Notes under the pieces: generated by a model | The model's input: the letters and a program-made list of their open reading frames with translations, nothing else | What the model was told of the DNA's origin: nothing | The model's database searches: none | In this document: positions 31,961 to 33,590 of the stretch, piece after piece | Layout of the letters: every line of letters begins with the position of its first letter | How positions within the stretch are numbered: position 1 is the stretch's first letter | Made by a program: the position numbers and the translations under genes | Source of the DNA: JAFAZJ01 sp050183765 | GTDB lineage: Bacteria; Pseudomonadota; Alphaproteobacteria; Reyranellales; Reyranellaceae | Direction of reading: 5' to 3' | DNA: 33,590 bases | Assembly (NCBI GenBank): GCA_050183765.1 | Contig: JBFXAZ010000058.1 | Location: 1-33,590, forward strand

Positions 31961-33577
31961 TCACTTCAACTGGTAGACGGGATCAAGCAGCAACGTCGCC
32001 ACCGCCTCGCCCGGGCCGGCATTGGCCGGCAGCGGCGTCAGCGGCGGCAGCGGCAGCAGCGCGCGCGTCAGGGTCGACACGTCGACGCCGGCGAGGCTGG
32101 GGCCCAGCCGGGCGCTCATGCCGGCACCGCGCAGGCTGCGCCCTTCGATCGGACGCGGCGGCTCCATCGGCAACTGCTCGCGCCGGTCCATGCGTCGGCC
32201 GGGCCTGCCCATCATGCCGGGCCTGCCCATGCCGTCGGGCCCATCGTTGGCCGATGCCACCGACGTCGCCTCGACGATCCGGCGCAGGATCTGCTGGCGC
32301 ATCAGCAGCGTGTTGGTCGTGATCCAGGCCTCGCCGCCGGGCCAGCCCTTCACGTTCGGCGGCTCGAACGGCACCTGCCCCATCGCCTGCATGGCGCGCA
32401 CCAGTCGCGTTTTCTCAGGCACCGGCAGGCCCAGCACGCGCACCGTGCCGACGACCAGCTCGATCGGCGACTTGATCAGCACGCCGCGATTGGCGCCGTC
32501 GCGGAAGGTCGGCGACGCGAACATCGCCCGGAGCAGCGGGCGCATCTCGTAGCGCGCCTCGCGCAGCACCCCGGCCAGGCGCCGGATCTCCGCCTCGTCG
32601 GGCTTGAGCGACACGAACTCGTGCCACAGCTTGCCGACGATGTGCTCGGCCGTGCGTGGCTGGGCCAGGATGATCTCGAGAACATCGCCGCCGTCGAGAT
32701 TGCCGCTGCGGCCGAGGAAGGTCTTGGCGCTGGTGTCGTGCTGCCCCGGATAGAAGCGGAAGGAGCCACTCTCGCGATCGAGGCTCCAGCCGGTGAAGGC
32801 GCGCGCCGCGGCCTTGATGTCGGCCTCGCTGTAATGGCCTTCGCCGAGGGTGAACAGCTCGAGCAGCTCACGGGCGAAATTCTCGTTGGGCTGGCGGGCG
32901 CGGTTCTGCGCGCCGTCGAGGTAAAGAAGCATCGCCGGATCGCGCGCGACCTCGCGCAGCAGCGTGGCGAAGTTGCCCAGCGCGTGGCGGCGGTACAGCA
33001 CGTTCTGGCGGTACATCGCGGGCGCGAAGCGCACCTTGCGCAGGGCCGAGGTGAAGTGGTTGTGCCAGAACAGCGTCATGCGCTCGACCAGTGGCTGGTC
33101 GGTGACCAGCATCTCCTCGACCCACCAGTTGCGCAGCTGGCGGCCCTGCTCCTGGATCGGGTTGGCGTTGGCCAGGGTCCTGGGCGGCAGGTTGCCGGGG
33201 CGGGTCGGTGGCGGCGCCGCACCGTCGGCGGCTCCGCGCGGATTGCCGGAGGTGGCCTGGGCGCGCCGCTTCTCCTGAAACGCGCGCTGCGCCTGGCGCG
33301 CTTCGGGCGGCGTGATGCCGATCCAGGACGGCGGCGGCGTCATCGCATCGGGCCGCGCCGCGCGCAGCAGACGCTCGACCGCGGCATCATGGGTCAGCGA
33401 TTCGAAGGCGGCGATCTCCGCCGGCGTCGGCCCGAAGCCCGTGCGCGACAGCAGATGACGCGCACCGTCGAAGCCGGTCCCCATCGCGCGCGCGGCGCGC
33501 GACACGATCGCCGGCGCGGCCAGCGCCAGCAGCGCCGTGCCGCCGTGCATGGCGCGGCGTCCCAGGATTCCGGTCAC
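31961..33577 (-). CDS. DUF1800 exported protein (5' end near the window edge)
   Basis: A 538-residue frame from GTG 33577. The N-terminus GRRAMHGGTALLALAAPAIVSRAARA looks like a Tat signal. DUF1800 features include ARHLLSRTGFGPTPAEI, RMTLFWHNHFTSALRKV, NENFARELLELFTLGEGHYSE (in two parts, about 232-252) and PPNVKGWPGGEAWITT. A glycine/methionine/arginine-rich stretch (about 445-470, GMGRPGMMGRPGRRMDRRE) interrupts the C-terminal third and corresponds to a short DNA repeat near 32205-32235. The frame stays open to the window end, so the true start may lie outside. It is paired with DUF1501; the two are usually co-exported and of unknown function. Confidence 0.88.
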   Translation of the reverse strand: MTGILGRRAMHGGTALLALAAPAIVSRAARAMGTGFDGARHLLSRTGFGPTPAEIAAFESLTHDAAVERLLRAARPDAMTPPPSWIGITPPEARQAQRAFQEKRRAQATSGNPRGAADGAAPPPTRPGNLPPRTLANANPIQEQGRQLRNWWVEEMLVTDQPLVERMTLFWHNHFTSALRKVRFAPAMYRQNVLYRRHALGNFATLLREVARDPAMLLYLDGAQNRARQPNENFARELLELFTLGEGHYSEADIKAAARAFTGWSLDRESGSFRFYPGQHDTSAKTFLGRSGNLDGGDVLEIILAQPRTAEHIVGKLWHEFVSLKPDEAEIRRLAGVLREARYEMRPLLRAMFASPTFRDGANRGVLIKSPIELVVGTVRVLGLPVPEKTRLVRAMQAMGQVPFEPPNVKGWPGGEAWITTNTLLMRQQILRRIVEATSVASANDGPDGMGRPGMMGRPGRRMDRREQLPMEPPRPIEGRSLRGAGMSARLGPSLAGVDVSTLTRALLPLPPLTPLPANAGPGEAVATLLLDPVYQLK

Positions 33578-33590
33578 GGTCAGGATCGAC

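Overview
The window is a GC-rich stretch of bacterial chromosome. The lines I counted run about 63-73% G+C in the core, against about 53-57% in two less GC-rich segments. It is dense with short operons and ATGA/GTGA start-stop overlaps. RecA and AlaS are of ordinary bacterial type. The alphaproteobacterial features are a cysteine-poor DksA, an EipB/DUF1849 periplasmic protein, GTTC-N7-GTTC LexA boxes and many CaiB and TctC-type proteins. I infer an alphaproteobacterium, possibly Rhodospirillales/Reyranella-like or Hyphomicrobiales-like; I cannot name the genus.

Layout. 1-1370 is less GC-rich and holds an orphan SAM methyltransferase plus one doubtful small ORF. 1369-4358 (minus) is alaS with a small lipoprotein gene. 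4470-7431 (plus) is a translationally coupled set of one single-domain and one double-domain YkgJ-type cysteine-cluster protein and an alpha/beta hydrolase. 7781-8851 (minus) is recA, with LexA-box candidates upstream. At 9020-11165 a complete IS1595-family element sits between recA and a divergent sensor histidine kinase gene. It has 24-bp terminal inverted repeats and an intact 8-bp target duplication, and it carries two passenger ORFs besides its transposase. 13391-16180 (minus) holds a CaiB/BaiF CoA-transferase and two uncharacterised genes. 16312-17292 is a TctC/Bug solute-binding protein, convergent with dksA.

18035-20382 (minus) is a bufferin-type copper RiPP operon: a four-cysteine DUF2282 precursor, the DUF692 MNIO enzyme, the DUF2063 partner and a DoxX membrane protein. 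mobA lies upstream on the same strand. A keto-pentenoate hydratase/FAH-family gene and a MORN-repeat gene follow on the plus strand, then a PdeM-type phosphoesterase (minus) diverging from an EipB gene (plus).

24423-30732 (plus) is a compact operon: DNA photolyase, FAD amine-oxidase-like protein, DUF1365 protein, cyclopropane-fatty-acid-synthase-type methyltransferase and GPH/MFS transporter. From memory, these families lie in separate singlet-oxygen-responsive loci of Rhodobacter sphaeroides linked to photorepair and methyl-furan fatty-acid synthesis; here they are fused. The window ends with a minus-strand pair of exported DUF1800 and DUF1501 proteins.

Most worth following up are the cargo-bearing IS1595 element and its effect on the recA/kinase regulatory region, the bufferin operon, the photolyase/lipid operon, the three-domain YkgJ cluster, and an unexplained long hairpin at 7497-7539. 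I found no CRISPR array, rRNA or tRNA.
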